From contig CALIAF010000021.1 in assembly GCA_938041335.1 (NCBI GenBank), forward strand, positions 62,001-126,000: a stretch of 64,000 bases of DNA, written 5' to 3'. A program made the translations under genes and the position numbers. Positions 1-9,870 of the stretch are shown here, piece by piece. The DNA comes from an uncultured Ulvibacter sp. GTDB taxonomy: Bacteria; Bacteroidota; Bacteroidia; Flavobacteriales; Flavobacteriaceae. Numbering within the stretch: position 1 is the stretch's first letter; every line of letters starts with the position of its first letter. Under the pieces are notes generated by a model. That model did not search any database. It was not told where the DNA came from and saw only the letters and a list, made by a program, of their open reading frames with translations.

Positions 1-119
1 TCTGTTCTCACAAATAAAAAGAAAATTAGGAAAACCCCAAGAATTATAGTAAAACGTAAACGCCGTTTTTCCCACCAAGCTATTGGTGTAAATAGCATGT
101 TCTTATTGGAAGGTATCAT
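1..119 (-). CDS. Partial N-terminus of a membrane protein
   Basis: An open frame runs off the left edge; 39 codons are visible. It begins MIPSNKNMLF and has a basic WWEKRRLR stretch followed by one hydrophobic segment (FTIILGVFLIFFLFV), so it looks like the start of a protein with an N-terminal membrane anchor. A second possible start is the ATG at 98. It lies downstream of the tonB terminator hairpin on the same strand, so it is probably a separate transcription unit. I do not recognise the family from so short a piece. Confidence 0.5.
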   Translation of the reverse strand, partial: MIPSNKNMLFTPIAWWEKRRLRFTIILGVFLIFFLFVRT

Positions 120-156
120 ATGCGGGCAGGCCTTGATTATTCATTAGTTGATAAAA

Positions 157-191
157 AAAACCTCAATGCTCTAAAAGATCATTGAGGTTTT
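157..191 (-). terminator. Intrinsic terminator after tonB
   Basis: A 12-bp stem (AAAACCTCAATG / CATTGAGGTTTT) encloses an 11-nt loop. On the minus strand it is followed by a run of T, so it ends transcription of the gene cluster that finishes with the TonB-like gene. The A/T flanks could make it work in both directions. Confidence 0.8.
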
Positions 192-231
192 AAAACAAGC
201 ACCGCCGTCAAGCATGCCTATTTATAATATG

Positions 232-957
232 TTAATTATCAACTTGAAAAAGTATAGGTAGTGAGTATAAAACCCCTACTGCTTTACCACGTTGTTTTCC
301 AGGTGTCATTTTAGGCAATTTACCAATAACTTCTTTCGCTTCTTGCTCTAACCTTGGGTGAGGTGCACGAGCTAGGATATTCACGATATTACCATTCTTA
401 TCAATTTTAAACTGCACAGAAATACGTTGACGACCTTCAAGGCCTAATTCTGAAGCTAATTCTGTATCAAATTTTTTCTGTACAAACTTCTGTACTTTTT
501 CGCTCATACAAGCTTTTTTTCCAGCATTCCCCTTAGCAGATTCACATCCTGGATAAATAGGCACATTTTCAATAACCGCAAATGGCACATCTGCAATTTC
601 TTCTTCAACTACCTCTTCAATAATTTCTTCAACCTCTACAATTTCTTCTTCTGCATCTGTTTCTGTAGACTCAATAATAGTCTCTTCCACTTCTTTTTCA
701 TCTTCAACTACCTCAATAACTTCTGGCGCCGGTGGCGGCGGCGGCGGCGGTGGTGGCGGTTGTATTGGTTGCGTAATTGGAATATCCTCTAATAATTCAT
801 CATCCACGTCTTGACTTGCATCATAAGATGCAGTTTTGTCATATGTTTTCCACTCTATGGCTTGCCAAGAAAGCAATAACATTAACGCTAGACCAGCTAA
901 TAAAAATATTGAGCTATTTCTGCTCACATCAGACTTCGGATTTTTCTTCGGTTCCAT
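232..957 (-). CDS. TonB-family energy transducer
   Basis: A 241-aa inner-membrane protein of the TonB type, expected to link the proton-motive force to outer-membrane transporters. Visible parts in order: short cytoplasmic N-terminus, one membrane helix (about residues 17-32), a run of ten prolines near residues 67-76, a very acidic Glu/Val spacer to about residue 125, and a C-terminal TonB domain (about 150-241) with the typical GNIVNILARAPHPRLEQEA and KLPKMTPGKQRGKAV stretches. The proline tract is encoded by near-identical GGC repeats on the plus strand (728-763) and is likely to need EF-P for translation. It lies 63 bp after vanZ, so it is probably the last gene of the ruvA-sprA-gcvH-vanZ cluster. 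Which receptor it serves is unknown. Confidence 0.88.
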   Translation of the reverse strand: MEPKKNPKSDVSRNSSIFLLAGLALMLLLSWQAIEWKTYDKTASYDASQDVDDELLEDIPITQPIQPPPPPPPPPPAPEVIEVVEDEKEVEETIIESTETDAEEEIVEVEEIIEEVVEEEIADVPFAVIENVPIYPGCESAKGNAGKKACMSEKVQKFVQKKFDTELASELGLEGRQRISVQFKIDKNGNIVNILARAPHPRLEQEAKEVIGKLPKMTPGKQRGKAVGVLYSLPILFQVDN

Positions 958-1020
958 AATATTGAATTTTACTGTTGCTAAATTATATAAAAAGTAACTA
1001 AATTAAAAACAATACATACT

Positions 1021-1428
1021 TTAACTTGAAAATTTAATTTTCAGAAACTTAAAAACCATCAAGCCAAGCACACAACCTATTATATTAGCCACTACATCCC
1101 ACACATCTGCCATTCTAGTTGTGGTGAATAGTGCTTGTGATATCTCAATTATTATGCCGTAAAGTACCGCTAAAACAAGTAACGCAGAATGACTTAACAA
1201 TCGTTGGTGTGTTCCTTTTCTGTAAAAGTAAAATAACCATAAAAAAATTAGTGCACCATTGAGAACAATGTGCACTAACTTGTCTATAGGTAAGTCTGAT
1301 CCAATTCCAGATGAAAATGGGACCAAAAAGAAAATGGTAATTATCGTTGTATATAAAACACATACAACAATGAGATTTTTAGGCTCCGATAAGTTCTTTA
1401 TAAGCTGCATCATCGAGAAGACCTTCAA
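1021..1428 (-). CDS. VanZ-like membrane protein
   Basis: A 135-aa protein with four predicted membrane helices and the VanZ hallmark near the C-terminus ([28 protein letters not shown] by position, residues about 90-120). VanZ-like proteins are linked to glycopeptide resistance in enterococci, but for the many flavobacterial copies the role is not known. The frame from the first Met overlaps the end of gcvH by 50 nt; starts at 1413 or 1410 shorten the overlap to about 30 nt. Such overlaps with gcvH suggest co-transcription and coupled translation. The family call is firm, the function is not. Confidence 0.82.
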   Translation of the reverse strand: MKVFSMMQLIKNLSEPKNLIVVCVLYTTIITIFFLVPFSSGIGSDLPIDKLVHIVLNGALIFLWLFYFYRKGTHQRLLSHSALLVLAVLYGIIIEISQALFTTTRMADVWDVVANIIGCVLGLMVFKFLKIKFSS

Positions 1429-1759
1429 CCTCTTCTGGGTTTGTAAATTTAATTTTGATCATCCATCCTTCACCATACGGATCTGAATTTACCTTTTCTG
1501 GCTCAGATTCTAAGGAGTCATTGAATTCGATAATCTCTCCAGATAATGGTATAAACAAATCTGAAACTGTTTTAACAGCCTCAACGGTGCCAAAAACTTC
1601 TTCAATTTCTAGTGTTTCATCAAGTGTTTCTACCTCTACATACACGATATCACCAAGCTCTCCTTGAGCAAAATCTGTAACGCCAACTGTAGCAATATCA
1701 CCTTCGATTAAAACCCATTCGTGGTCTTTTGTATATTTTAAATTTGCAGGTACATTCAT
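1379..1759 (-). CDS. gcvH: Glycine cleavage system H protein
   Basis: A 126-aa lipoyl carrier that shuttles the aminomethyl group between the P, T and L proteins of the glycine cleavage complex in the cytoplasm. The lipoylation lysine is K63 in the motif [11 protein letters not shown], and the N-terminal KYTKDHEWV and [12 protein letters not shown]-like stretches are typical. Length is normal for the family. The P and T genes are not in the window. It sits 27 bp after the sprA stop and overlaps the vanZ start, an arrangement I associate with flavobacterial sprA loci. Confidence 0.96.
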   Translation of the reverse strand: MNVPANLKYTKDHEWVLIEGDIATVGVTDFAQGELGDIVYVEVETLDETLEIEEVFGTVEAVKTVSDLFIPLSGEIIEFNDSLESEPEKVNSDPYGEGWMIKIKFTNPEEVEGLLDDAAYKELIGA

Positions 1760-1786
1760 TATTAAAAAGTATTCTTTATGTGTTGA

Positions 1787-4700
1787 TTAATTTCCGAAAT
1801 TATAACGTAAGGTAAGTCCACTACGAATAGTAGTCTGCGGGAACGCCGTTGAAATAGCGTACTCAGAGAACGTATGGTCATAATAAAATAATGCGGTTAA
1901 GTTTTTACTTAGCGCATAGTCAGCACTAAACTGGAGCCCATAAATGGTTTGCCCAGCCGTTATCTGATTATTATTAAGGTCTAAATACCTGATTATCGTT
2001 TTGTTGTTTCTAACAGAGCCATCTAATTTAAAGTTTAAGTCACTTTTTAAGATTTGTTTTTTTCCTCCAAAATTTGTTGGAATACGTAAATCTTTAATTC
2101 TATATCCAAGCCCTAGCGTAACTTCGTTTCCTACGATTTCAGTAAGTAAATTATTTGCAAAACTTAAGCCCAGGGCTCTATCTTTTCTTAACTCGGCAAG
2201 TATTTTTACAGAGTTTTTCATTTCAAAATCTACCCTAATTAAAGGAGAAAATTGCTCTGTTAAATTTACATTGGTTAAGAACACTTCACTTTTAAAGTTT
2301 CCTGCCTGATCTGTTTCCGTTGGATCCGCACGATTATAATCTAAGTTGGTCTGAAATTGATTTACTGTATACCCAGCTTGATATCCATGCTGTAATGAGA
2401 AGCGTTTAAAGTTTTTCTTAAACCAATCAATTTTCATTAAACCGGTATACTTTATATCCCAATTAGGTAAAGGTACATTTCTTAAAAAGCCAGTATCTTC
2501 ACTACTTGCATCACTCCCTTTATAAGCAGCTAAAAATGCCGGTAATAATACATCTTGACTTGTTTTACCAAAACCAACTGGAAAATCATCATCATCTGTC
2601 GCAAAATTACCATCACCATAAAACGCTGTTGCCAATCTATTGGCAATAATTTTCCTGTTTGATCTAAATTCATCAAACGGCGCTGAGCCATTCTCATCAG
2701 ATTTACCAAATGCAGTTTTTAATAAGAATGTCGAAATATTAAAGTTTCCGAAGGTGTTAGGAGTTAAAGAATTATAAAGTCCATCATTAACAATATAGTT
2801 CTCACTATAATTTTCTGAGTACGTCCTGTTTGCATTCAAATCAATTTTCAAATCTCTTATGGGCTCTAAATTTGCCTGAACGTCTAATTGACGTGTATCT
2901 GTCTCTGTGTACTGCTCATTATATTCTGGATATAATGTTAACCATCCTTTTCTTGCTGCTGCTTCACGCACATCTCGCTGGCTACCTAATGTAAAGCCCG
3001 TAGTTGGCTTTAGGGTTCCAGCAAAACCTATTGTAGGTGTATATCCTGGCAAGAATGTACCCTCATTTTGAGTATAGTTTATCTGTACTTTTTTAATCAT
3101 GGTAGCAAGACCAATTAGTGTGTTTTTCGCCTTGTCACCAGAACTCAATCCTGAATCTCCATTTCTACCACTTGAGGCAGCAGTATTTTTTCCACTAGAA
3201 AACGAATCTTTTCCATCTTTTTCTTGTCCGCCTTTTAAACTACCATTTCTACCAGACTTAATGTCACTTGTAGAACGCGCTCTTTTCTTAGTGAGACCAA
3301 TAGAACGGTACAAACTATTAAAGTCAAGGTTGGAGTTGATTCTATGCGCACTAGAATTTTGTACCGAGTTTCCTAAATTATAATTGTTTGTGGTTCCATC
3401 TCTTAAAGTAATATCTATACTATTAAATAAATCACTTCCATCTTGCCACTGAAAATTACCTGTATAACTATATGTAGCACGTATAAATTTTAAGAAAGCA
3501 AACTTATCAAATGGTAAATCATAGTTTAATTCTAACTGTTGTTGATGTAAATTAGGATCTCCTATATCAAAGAAGCCGTCCCAAACACCAATACCATTAT
3601 TTACTGCACCCTCATCATCAATATAATTAGTTACAATACGGTTATTAGCTGCTGTAAAGTTAAAACGTAAAGACTTGGTTAAGTTCCAATTTACACCATA
3701 ATTCCAATCAAATAAATAATTACGCTGAAAAAGTTTAGGTGCGGGTAAGTTGCCATCCAATAAATTAATTTCTCTAAACTTCTGTTCATTATACTTACGT
3801 GTAATATTTGAACCTAAGTTTATATTAGAGGGTAAATAATTAAGGTTAACGTCTTTTAAAAACTGTAAATACTTAGACGTAAACAGTGAATCATTCTTTT
3901 TAAATGGTGCTATCTCCTTTGCCGTAAAGTTATAATTATAAGTCGCACCAGCTCGAACCACTTGCTCAAAAGCCTCTTCAACCTCAAAATCATGATGATC
4001 TAATTGATTATACGATCCTGAAAAAGTGAAGTTCTCTATATCGTATACATTAGGAGCATCATCACCAGACCGTTCTTTTCTCACCCCTATTAAGTTAACA
4101 CTCTGTCTTTTTGTGTAGTCAATAGATTGCTGTAAAATTTCGTCACGTCTTTCTGGATCGTCGGTATTGTCTAATCTATTTTGCAATTCTATATCCTGCA
4201 ATTCTGGATCAAATTGCGGCGTAATGGTCTCTACAGATCTACCATAGTTAAACGGTAATTGAATGCCCCATTTATTCGGTAACATTTGCCCTAAATTAAG
4301 GTTGGTTACTAAGTCATACCCTTCTGCATCTTCTCTGCTTCTGGCATTAGGGGATTGATCTACAGACCCAAAACCTATGGTGCTTTTACTTGCTGTTGCT
4401 GTAACGTTTGCAAAATCTGCAAGGTTAGCATCTACACTGGCGACAGCTGCCCATCCTCCTTGGTTTTTTAATTCTGAAAGGCGCAATTCATTAAACCATA
4501 CCTCTCCACATAGATCCATATTTGAGCCAGAACGGTTTCTAACTCCAAGCATAATGATTCTAACATTTCCGAAGCTAGGATTACCTTTTATACCTATACG
4601 CAACTCATTCTCGCTGGCAGCACCATTTTCAGTAAGTTCAGATTCGTTATAAAATATGACTCCATCTGCCATATTTGGATCTGTTGGCAATGATGGATTT

Positions 4701-7700
4701 GCATTTTCCCTACTTTTAATTGCTTGCAGTAAACTTAAAGATAAATTTAATCTATTTGCTGTGGGCCATATTTCTTCATCACTTGTAGCCCCAAACGAAG
4801 TTGGATTTAAGGGTATTTGAATTTCATAGAAGTTTTCAGAAAGGTCATTACCCATCCGTATAAAAGCGACCATGTCACCATCTGCCAAAGGCACCTCATC
4901 TGTAAGTGATTCTGCGTGAATAAACATCTCCAGATTTTCATACTGACGCATATCTACTTGGAAGTTTTTATACACCGAGCGCCCATCTTCCGGCTCTAAA
5001 CCACAAACCCTCATGGCAAGTGACTGCTCATTCTGTCTTATAATATTATTGTTGTTGTTTAACTCTTCACGTAATACTCCTGGAGGCAAGCGATAAGGAA
5101 TAGGCTGTCTGTTTTCGTTCTCTTCTATATTTACTGCTTCTACTTCATACACGGTATCATCAAGATCTGGATCTTCACCCATATCACTATCTAGCGTTTG
5201 TGTATATCTTCTATAATCTCCTCTAACAAGCTCCATGGTACCAAAACGTAAGGTCGTTGCTTCTTCAAAACCTGCCATATACATACGCATAAAACGGATA
5301 GATCTAAAATCTGTGATTCCGTTTACGGCTCTGTCTGGTTCCCCTATTGGAATTTTAAACTGTACCCATTCTGTCGCTAATGTTTCGCCATTAGGTGTCG
5401 TAACATCCACTGATTTAAAATCTGTTACATACTCATTTGCGGCGGCGTTCATTGTGCCGGGCTCAATAGGTATTTCATATTCAAAATAACTATTTACGGT
5501 GTTCATCGACTTATCGCGATTCACATCTTCAAGATCTGGGATCGCTGTATTTCCTCTATCTGTATCAGTAACTATCTCTGGCGAATTTCCTTGAGATCCA
5601 TTAAAAAATTTGTAGCGATCTCTAATCGTACCTTCTGCTTGTAAAAAGTATATGTAATTATCTCGTGCAGGATCTTGGCCAAAGTTCCCAAAATCCGCAA
5701 TCTCTTCTGCATCATTATACCCATCATACCCAATATCTTGAGCAATACGAGCATCTCCAGTACTATCAAAAGTGTAAATTAATGCCTGATTAGTTGGCAC
5801 CTTACCATAAACAACTGGCGTTGTACCGCTCGTTTCACCAGCTACTGTTGGTAATCCATTTTCATATTGTTTACGTCCATCTTTTAAGATATCTTCGGAA
5901 ATGTTCCCTAAATTAAAACGTAATGTTCCACCCGTATTTGTACCATTCTCATCATAGATAAATGGATTCATTACCCAAAATTGTATGTACTCTACATTAG
6001 AGCGTTCAAAATCTGTGGTATTTAATTGACGCATTATACCTCCAAAGTTATCTGCAGGATTTGGTAACACATTTAAGTTGCCATTTCCATCTGCAGTTGC
6101 CATTGGATTATAATTATACTGCCCTCTTTCTGTAGGGTTGTAATTTAAATCTAAAGTAAATAGCGCCTGTGTCTGTCCTTGTATGATATCTTGATTTGGA
6201 AAAATTTCGTCCCTAAAAACTCTACGAGTAAAAGGCGAAGAAAGGTCTGCATCTGTAATTCCTTCTGGTCGTCCAGAACTGTAAAATACAGGGTCAATCG
6301 TGTACCAGTTTAACTTTGCTCTTTTAAAACCATAATCTAGCATCCCATTATCAAACTCGCCACCAAAATCTATTGGGGCACTTGATAGTGTCCAAGATAG
6401 AGGCGAACTAATATCTAATCCTGTTTGCGAAGCCTCAAAGTCATCTACATAAGCAGTGGCTTTACCTCCAAAATCTGACACCTTAGGCGAACCAGGCATC
6501 AAATAAGCAAACTCACCGCGCAAAGACATATTAGACTCTACGTCTGTATCAATATTTGGTAGTTTATTTACAAGTCTTGTTAAAAAAGGAACCTCTGTTG
6601 AATAGGCGGTATTAAAGCCAAACACCGTATTATTAATAGGCTCATTATTGTAATTTGATTTTTGAGTAAGTGGTCGTTCGTTAAGATTCAAGTAGGTACC
6701 ACCAATCAAAAAGTTCTCATTAAACTTGTGTTCTACATTTAAACCTGTAAAACGTTTTGTTTGCTGTCCAAACAAGGTATTATTCTCAACACTAATATTT
6801 ATAGGGGTATTTGAAGCCTGCAATGCGGGATCAATAATTTGAACTCTACCTAATTGGTAATTCACCGTATAATCTACACCTTCTACAAGCGTACGACCAC
6901 CCGCCGTTACCGTTACAGAACCCTGTGGGATGTTAAATGCTCCAATTGGAATTCCATCAGATCCAGTAGACTTATACCTACCTTTTATCTGGAATAAATT
7001 TTTATCACTATCCTCCTGCTCTGCTTGTGTTTTTGTAGTGCGATAAAGCGATCTATATACGTACTTATTCTGGTTTGCATTATACGATTCTGGAATACTG
7101 TATTGAGCAGCAGATGCAGTGCCTTCAAGTTTATTGAATAAATATTCTCCAAAAGGCTCTACACTTGTAAAAATAATACGCCCGTTACGTTGATCAACTG
7201 TAATCCCTGGATAAAAATCAAAGAATCCATCACCACCTTGCTGCGGATCATTATTAAAATTCAATCTATCTAAATTAAATACTTTCAGTAAAATGGTATT
7301 ATCTACATCATCTGGCAAAGATTCTGCTGGAAATTCCATTGATCCTTCCGCTGCAGTAATGTAATTTATCGGAGACGGGTTTGTGTATAAGATGTTTAGT
7401 CTAAAATCATCTTTCTCGAGCTGTAGTGCGCCTAAAGAATAAATATTCTTCATCATTAAATCCCAAACAGGCTCATTTACATTAGTAATACTACTTTTAA
7501 GCATTTTTACCACAAGATTTTGCTGTATTGCTGCTTCTGGCAATTCATCTGGATCTGTTGGCTCTGTCATTCCTGGCACCTCACCTCCATTTGCATCTAC
7601 ACCGTCTGTACTAAATTCTCCTACCTGAAATACCTTTCCGTTTACCGTATATTGGAAAGCAACCCCTAAAACTTCGTCGTTATTTAAACGCTGATTCAAA

Positions 7701-9055
7701 GAAATATATCCTAATTGGGTATTTAAATCATACTCGTTAGGCTGTAATCTACGTGCGTTTTCAAGTGTAGCATAATCAGTACCATCATTTACAGAGATAC
7801 CAAAACCAGTATCTACTGTTGCGATATCTCTAATAGTAGCATTTAAGATTGACATCTCATTTCCTTCTATCCCAAAAGGGTTAAAATCGTTATTCCCGTT
7901 ATCTGGAAAAGCTGTTCTTGGTTTGTTTAAAAAGCCTCCTGGAGGAAAATCTAATCCAATATTTGAAATATCAGATTCTCCAATATCCTGTATTGCCACA
8001 ATGTTACGCACATTCTCTGTCCGGTTCGTTCTGTTTGTAATCCATATTTCAGACCTCGTGATCTGTATATTGCTATTGATAAATGGATATTGCTCTAATG
8101 TTCTGTTATAGTTATCCCTAAAATAATGCGCTAAGAAAAAGTGACGATTCTCATCATACTCTGATGCAAAAAATTCATAATCTGTAACCGTCGCACCACC
8201 TTCTGCCGTAACAGAACGCGTTTCAGATTTTTGCTCTGAAAACACTCCAGTAATAGTAGTCTTACCAAACTGCAATTGTGTCTTTACCCCAAAAAGACTT
8301 TGTGCTCCTTGAATTAAAGTACTGTTTAAAGGCATACTCACATTACCAACTTCAATTTTCTGGATGATATCATCCTCTGTAGGAGTAAACTCTAATTTTA
8401 TCTGGTTCTGAAAATCAAAAGTAGATTGTGTGTCATAATTTGCAAGTACTTGCAAACGCTCCCCTACTTTTCCTAATAAACTTAAACTAATACGTTGACC
8501 AAAATCAAAGGATAAATTTCTTCTATTTCTTGGTGAAAAGGCAGGATTATCTTGTTTAGTAAAAAGCAATCCAAGATCCATCTCTACGCTACCTTGAGGG
8601 ATTACTTCTATCGTATCACCGCCAAAAATTGATTGGAAAAAATCTGATTCGACATAAAAAGAAGGTAATAAATTTTTCTGTAATTCATCTGACCCTTCTT
8701 TATTCCCATCTGCAGCACTTATTTTATCTTTAAAATAATTCTTCATTTCCTCCTTCAAAATAAGATCTTGATATTCTTCTGGAGTTAAGATGATTGGATA
8801 AGAAATATTAAAATCACCAAGAACTCTATTGTATATATACCGGTCCGTAATTGGATCATAGATATATAAATCTTCAATACTTGGTGGTGAAGGAAGCTCC
8901 ATACGACCCATAGTAACCGTAGTCACTTCAGATTGAGGGTCTTCTTCTGGGTCTGGGTCCGTTTCTTGCGCGGTTAGGTCACCACTTATGAATATCATCA
9001 AAACGAATAACAGCTTAAAGAAGCTGTTTGTGCTTGCGTAATTGTTCTTGTTCAA
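1787..9055 (-). CDS. sprA: SprA, type IX secretion outer-membrane translocon
   Basis: A 2422-aa protein with an N-terminal signal peptide (hydrophobic stretch LLFVLMIFISG, cleavage near TAQ) and the repeated SprA features: GDFNISYP, TGLNVEHKFNENFLIGGTYLNL, VDDFEASQTGLDI and a beta-strand-rich C-terminus ending in YNFGN. In Flavobacterium johnsoniae SprA forms the very large outer-membrane channel of the type IX secretion system and is needed for gliding. A low-complexity Ser/Gly/Lys segment lies at about residues 1900-1945. Length matches the known 2400-residue class. The stop of ruvA is 2 bp from its start, so the two genes are co-transcribed. A likely secreted client with a sorting domain lies close by (9871-11232). 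Confidence 0.97.
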   Translation of the reverse strand: MNKNNYASTNSFFKLLFVLMIFISGDLTAQETDPDPEEDPQSEVTTVTMGRMELPSPPSIEDLYIYDPITDRYIYNRVLGDFNISYPIILTPEEYQDLILKEEMKNYFKDKISAADGNKEGSDELQKNLLPSFYVESDFFQSIFGGDTIEVIPQGSVEMDLGLLFTKQDNPAFSPRNRRNLSFDFGQRISLSLLGKVGERLQVLANYDTQSTFDFQNQIKLEFTPTEDDIIQKIEVGNVSMPLNSTLIQGAQSLFGVKTQLQFGKTTITGVFSEQKSETRSVTAEGGATVTDYEFFASEYDENRHFFLAHYFRDNYNRTLEQYPFINSNIQITRSEIWITNRTNRTENVRNIVAIQDIGESDISNIGLDFPPGGFLNKPRTAFPDNGNNDFNPFGIEGNEMSILNATIRDIATVDTGFGISVNDGTDYATLENARRLQPNEYDLNTQLGYISLNQRLNNDEVLGVAFQYTVNGKVFQVGEFSTDGVDANGGEVPGMTEPTDPDELPEAAIQQNLVVKMLKSSITNVNEPVWDLMMKNIYSLGALQLEKDDFRLNILYTNPSPINYITAAEGSMEFPAESLPDDVDNTILLKVFNLDRLNFNNDPQQGGDGFFDFYPGITVDQRNGRIIFTSVEPFGEYLFNKLEGTASAAQYSIPESYNANQNKYVYRSLYRTTKTQAEQEDSDKNLFQIKGRYKSTGSDGIPIGAFNIPQGSVTVTAGGRTLVEGVDYTVNYQLGRVQIIDPALQASNTPINISVENNTLFGQQTKRFTGLNVEHKFNENFLIGGTYLNLNERPLTQKSNYNNEPINNTVFGFNTAYSTEVPFLTRLVNKLPNIDTDVESNMSLRGEFAYLMPGSPKVSDFGGKATAYVDDFEASQTGLDISSPLSWTLSSAPIDFGGEFDNGMLDYGFKRAKLNWYTIDPVFYSSGRPEGITDADLSSPFTRRVFRDEIFPNQDIIQGQTQALFTLDLNYNPTERGQYNYNPMATADGNGNLNVLPNPADNFGGIMRQLNTTDFERSNVEYIQFWVMNPFIYDENGTNTGGTLRFNLGNISEDILKDGRKQYENGLPTVAGETSGTTPVVYGKVPTNQALIYTFDSTGDARIAQDIGYDGYNDAEEIADFGNFGQDPARDNYIYFLQAEGTIRDRYKFFNGSQGNSPEIVTDTDRGNTAIPDLEDVNRDKSMNTVNSYFEYEIPIEPGTMNAAANEYVTDFKSVDVTTPNGETLATEWVQFKIPIGEPDRAVNGITDFRSIRFMRMYMAGFEEATTLRFGTMELVRGDYRRYTQTLDSDMGEDPDLDDTVYEVEAVNIEENENRQPIPYRLPPGVLREELNNNNNIIRQNEQSLAMRVCGLEPEDGRSVYKNFQVDMRQYENLEMFIHAESLTDEVPLADGDMVAFIRMGNDLSENFYEIQIPLNPTSFGATSDEEIWPTANRLNLSLSLLQAIKSRENANPSLPTDPNMADGVIFYNESELTENGAASENELRIGIKGNPSFGNVRIIMLGVRNRSGSNMDLCGEVWFNELRLSELKNQGGWAAVASVDANLADFANVTATASKSTIGFGSVDQSPNARSREDAEGYDLVTNLNLGQMLPNKWGIQLPFNYGRSVETITPQFDPELQDIELQNRLDNTDDPERRDEILQQSIDYTKRQSVNLIGVRKERSGDDAPNVYDIENFTFSGSYNQLDHHDFEVEEAFEQVVRAGATYNYNFTAKEIAPFKKNDSLFTSKYLQFLKDVNLNYLPSNINLGSNITRKYNEQKFREINLLDGNLPAPKLFQRNYLFDWNYGVNWNLTKSLRFNFTAANNRIVTNYIDDEGAVNNGIGVWDGFFDIGDPNLHQQQLELNYDLPFDKFAFLKFIRATYSYTGNFQWQDGSDLFNSIDITLRDGTTNNYNLGNSVQNSSAHRINSNLDFNSLYRSIGLTKKRARSTSDIKSGRNGSLKGGQEKDGKDSFSSGKNTAASSGRNGDSGLSSGDKAKNTLIGLATMIKKVQINYTQNEGTFLPGYTPTIGFAGTLKPTTGFTLGSQRDVREAAARKGWLTLYPEYNEQYTETDTRQLDVQANLEPIRDLKIDLNANRTYSENYSENYIVNDGLYNSLTPNTFGNFNISTFLLKTAFGKSDENGSAPFDEFRSNRKIIANRLATAFYGDGNFATDDDDFPVGFGKTSQDVLLPAFLAAYKGSDASSEDTGFLRNVPLPNWDIKYTGLMKIDWFKKNFKRFSLQHGYQAGYTVNQFQTNLDYNRADPTETDQAGNFKSEVFLTNVNLTEQFSPLIRVDFEMKNSVKILAELRKDRALGLSFANNLLTEIVGNEVTLGLGYRIKDLRIPTNFGGKKQILKSDLNFKLDGSVRNNKTIIRYLDLNNNQITAGQTIYGLQFSADYALSKNLTALFYYDHTFSEYAISTAFPQTTIRSGLTLRYNFGN

Positions 9056-9057
9056 AT

Positions 9058-9639
9058 TTACAAATTTTTTAAAGCATGTTTTATAATCTCCTCTACGGTA
9101 GCTTCTGGGTGAAGCTGGACAATTTTGTCACACACCTTTTCTGCTACTTTCCTAGCAAAACCTAAGGTCTCCAAAGCAGATAACGCTTCATTTTTGTTCG
9201 TATTGTTTGAAATAGAAGAAACATCTTCCATCCCAAATACTTTAATTATTTTATCTTTTAAATCTAGAATTACCCTTTGGGCAGTTTTAGCTCCTATTCC
9301 TTTAACAGACTGGATGACAGGCACATCTTCAGAAGCAATTGCTTCCATCACTTGTTTAGGATTTAAAGACGATAACATCGTCCTTGCAATACTTGCTCCT
9401 ACTCCAGAAACAGAAATCAATAATCTAAAAATCTCCCGTTCTGTCTTTGTTGAAAACCCATACAAAGAATGTGCATCTTCTTTCACTTGCAGATGTGTGT
9501 ATAACAATACGTTTTCTGTGGTGGGGAGCCGCGAAAATGTATGTAATGAGATGTTTACAAAATAGCCCACACCGTTACATTCAATCACAACATCTGTGTG
9601 ATTTTTCTCAATCATTCTTCCTTGAAGGTGGTGGATCAT
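9058..9639 (-). CDS. ruvA: Holliday junction branch migration subunit RuvA
   Basis: A 193-aa DNA-binding subunit that forms tetramers on Holliday junctions and loads the RuvB motor. The N-terminal OB fold (MIHHLQGRMIEKN, VVIECNGVGYFVN), two helix-hairpin-helix motifs (FRLLISVSGVGASIARTML, IQSVKGIGAKTAQRVILDL) and the C-terminal RuvB-binding domain (about 150-193) are all present. A -7 element TATATTTG lies at 9660-9667, about 14 nt before a likely transcript start and close to the ATG. ruvB lies 8 kb away on the same strand rather than next door. Confidence 0.97.
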   Translation of the reverse strand: MIHHLQGRMIEKNHTDVVIECNGVGYFVNISLHTFSRLPTTENVLLYTHLQVKEDAHSLYGFSTKTEREIFRLLISVSGVGASIARTMLSSLNPKQVMEAIASEDVPVIQSVKGIGAKTAQRVILDLKDKIIKVFGMEDVSSISNNTNKNEALSALETLGFARKVAEKVCDKIVQLHPEATVEEIIKHALKNL

Positions 9640-9659
9640 TGGCCCTGCTGTTAAGGGGT

Positions 9660-9667
9660 CAAATATA
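9660..9667 (-). promoter_or_regulatory. -7 element before ruvA-sprA
   Basis: TATATTTG on the minus strand fits the Bacteroidota -7 consensus TAnnTTTG and lies 21 bp upstream of the ruvA ATG. I find no good TTTG box at the usual 18-20 bp distance, so confidence is moderate. Confidence 0.5.
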
Positions 9668-9805
9668 ATATATTTAATTGGGCTTTACCACGGCAAAAAA
9701 GAAGGAATACAAGAATGGAAAAATAGTAAAACAGATTTATTTTTGCGATTATTTTTTCTTCGAAAATAAAAAACGCTCGAGATTTAGGAAATCTTAAGGA
9801 AAAAC

Positions 9806-9840
9806 AGATAATTAATCACAAAAGAGAATGTGAATTATCT
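9806..9840 (-). terminator. Terminator after the metalloprotease/FG-GAP pair
   Basis: An imperfect hairpin with arms AGATAATT and AATTATCT, and an inner TCACA/TGTG pairing, stands 31 bp after the FG-GAP gene. On the minus strand it is followed by TGTTTTTCC. This separates the two-gene insert from ruvA. The rest of the gap to ruvA (9668-9805) holds no gene that I can support. Confidence 0.55.
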
Positions 9841-9870
9841 TATTCAAAAGGATGAATAATACTGGAAACC

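Noticed and set aside
722-763. GGC-rich tract in the TonB gene as a possible phase-variable repeat
   Set aside because: The units are 3 bp and encode prolines in frame, so length change would not switch the gene off.
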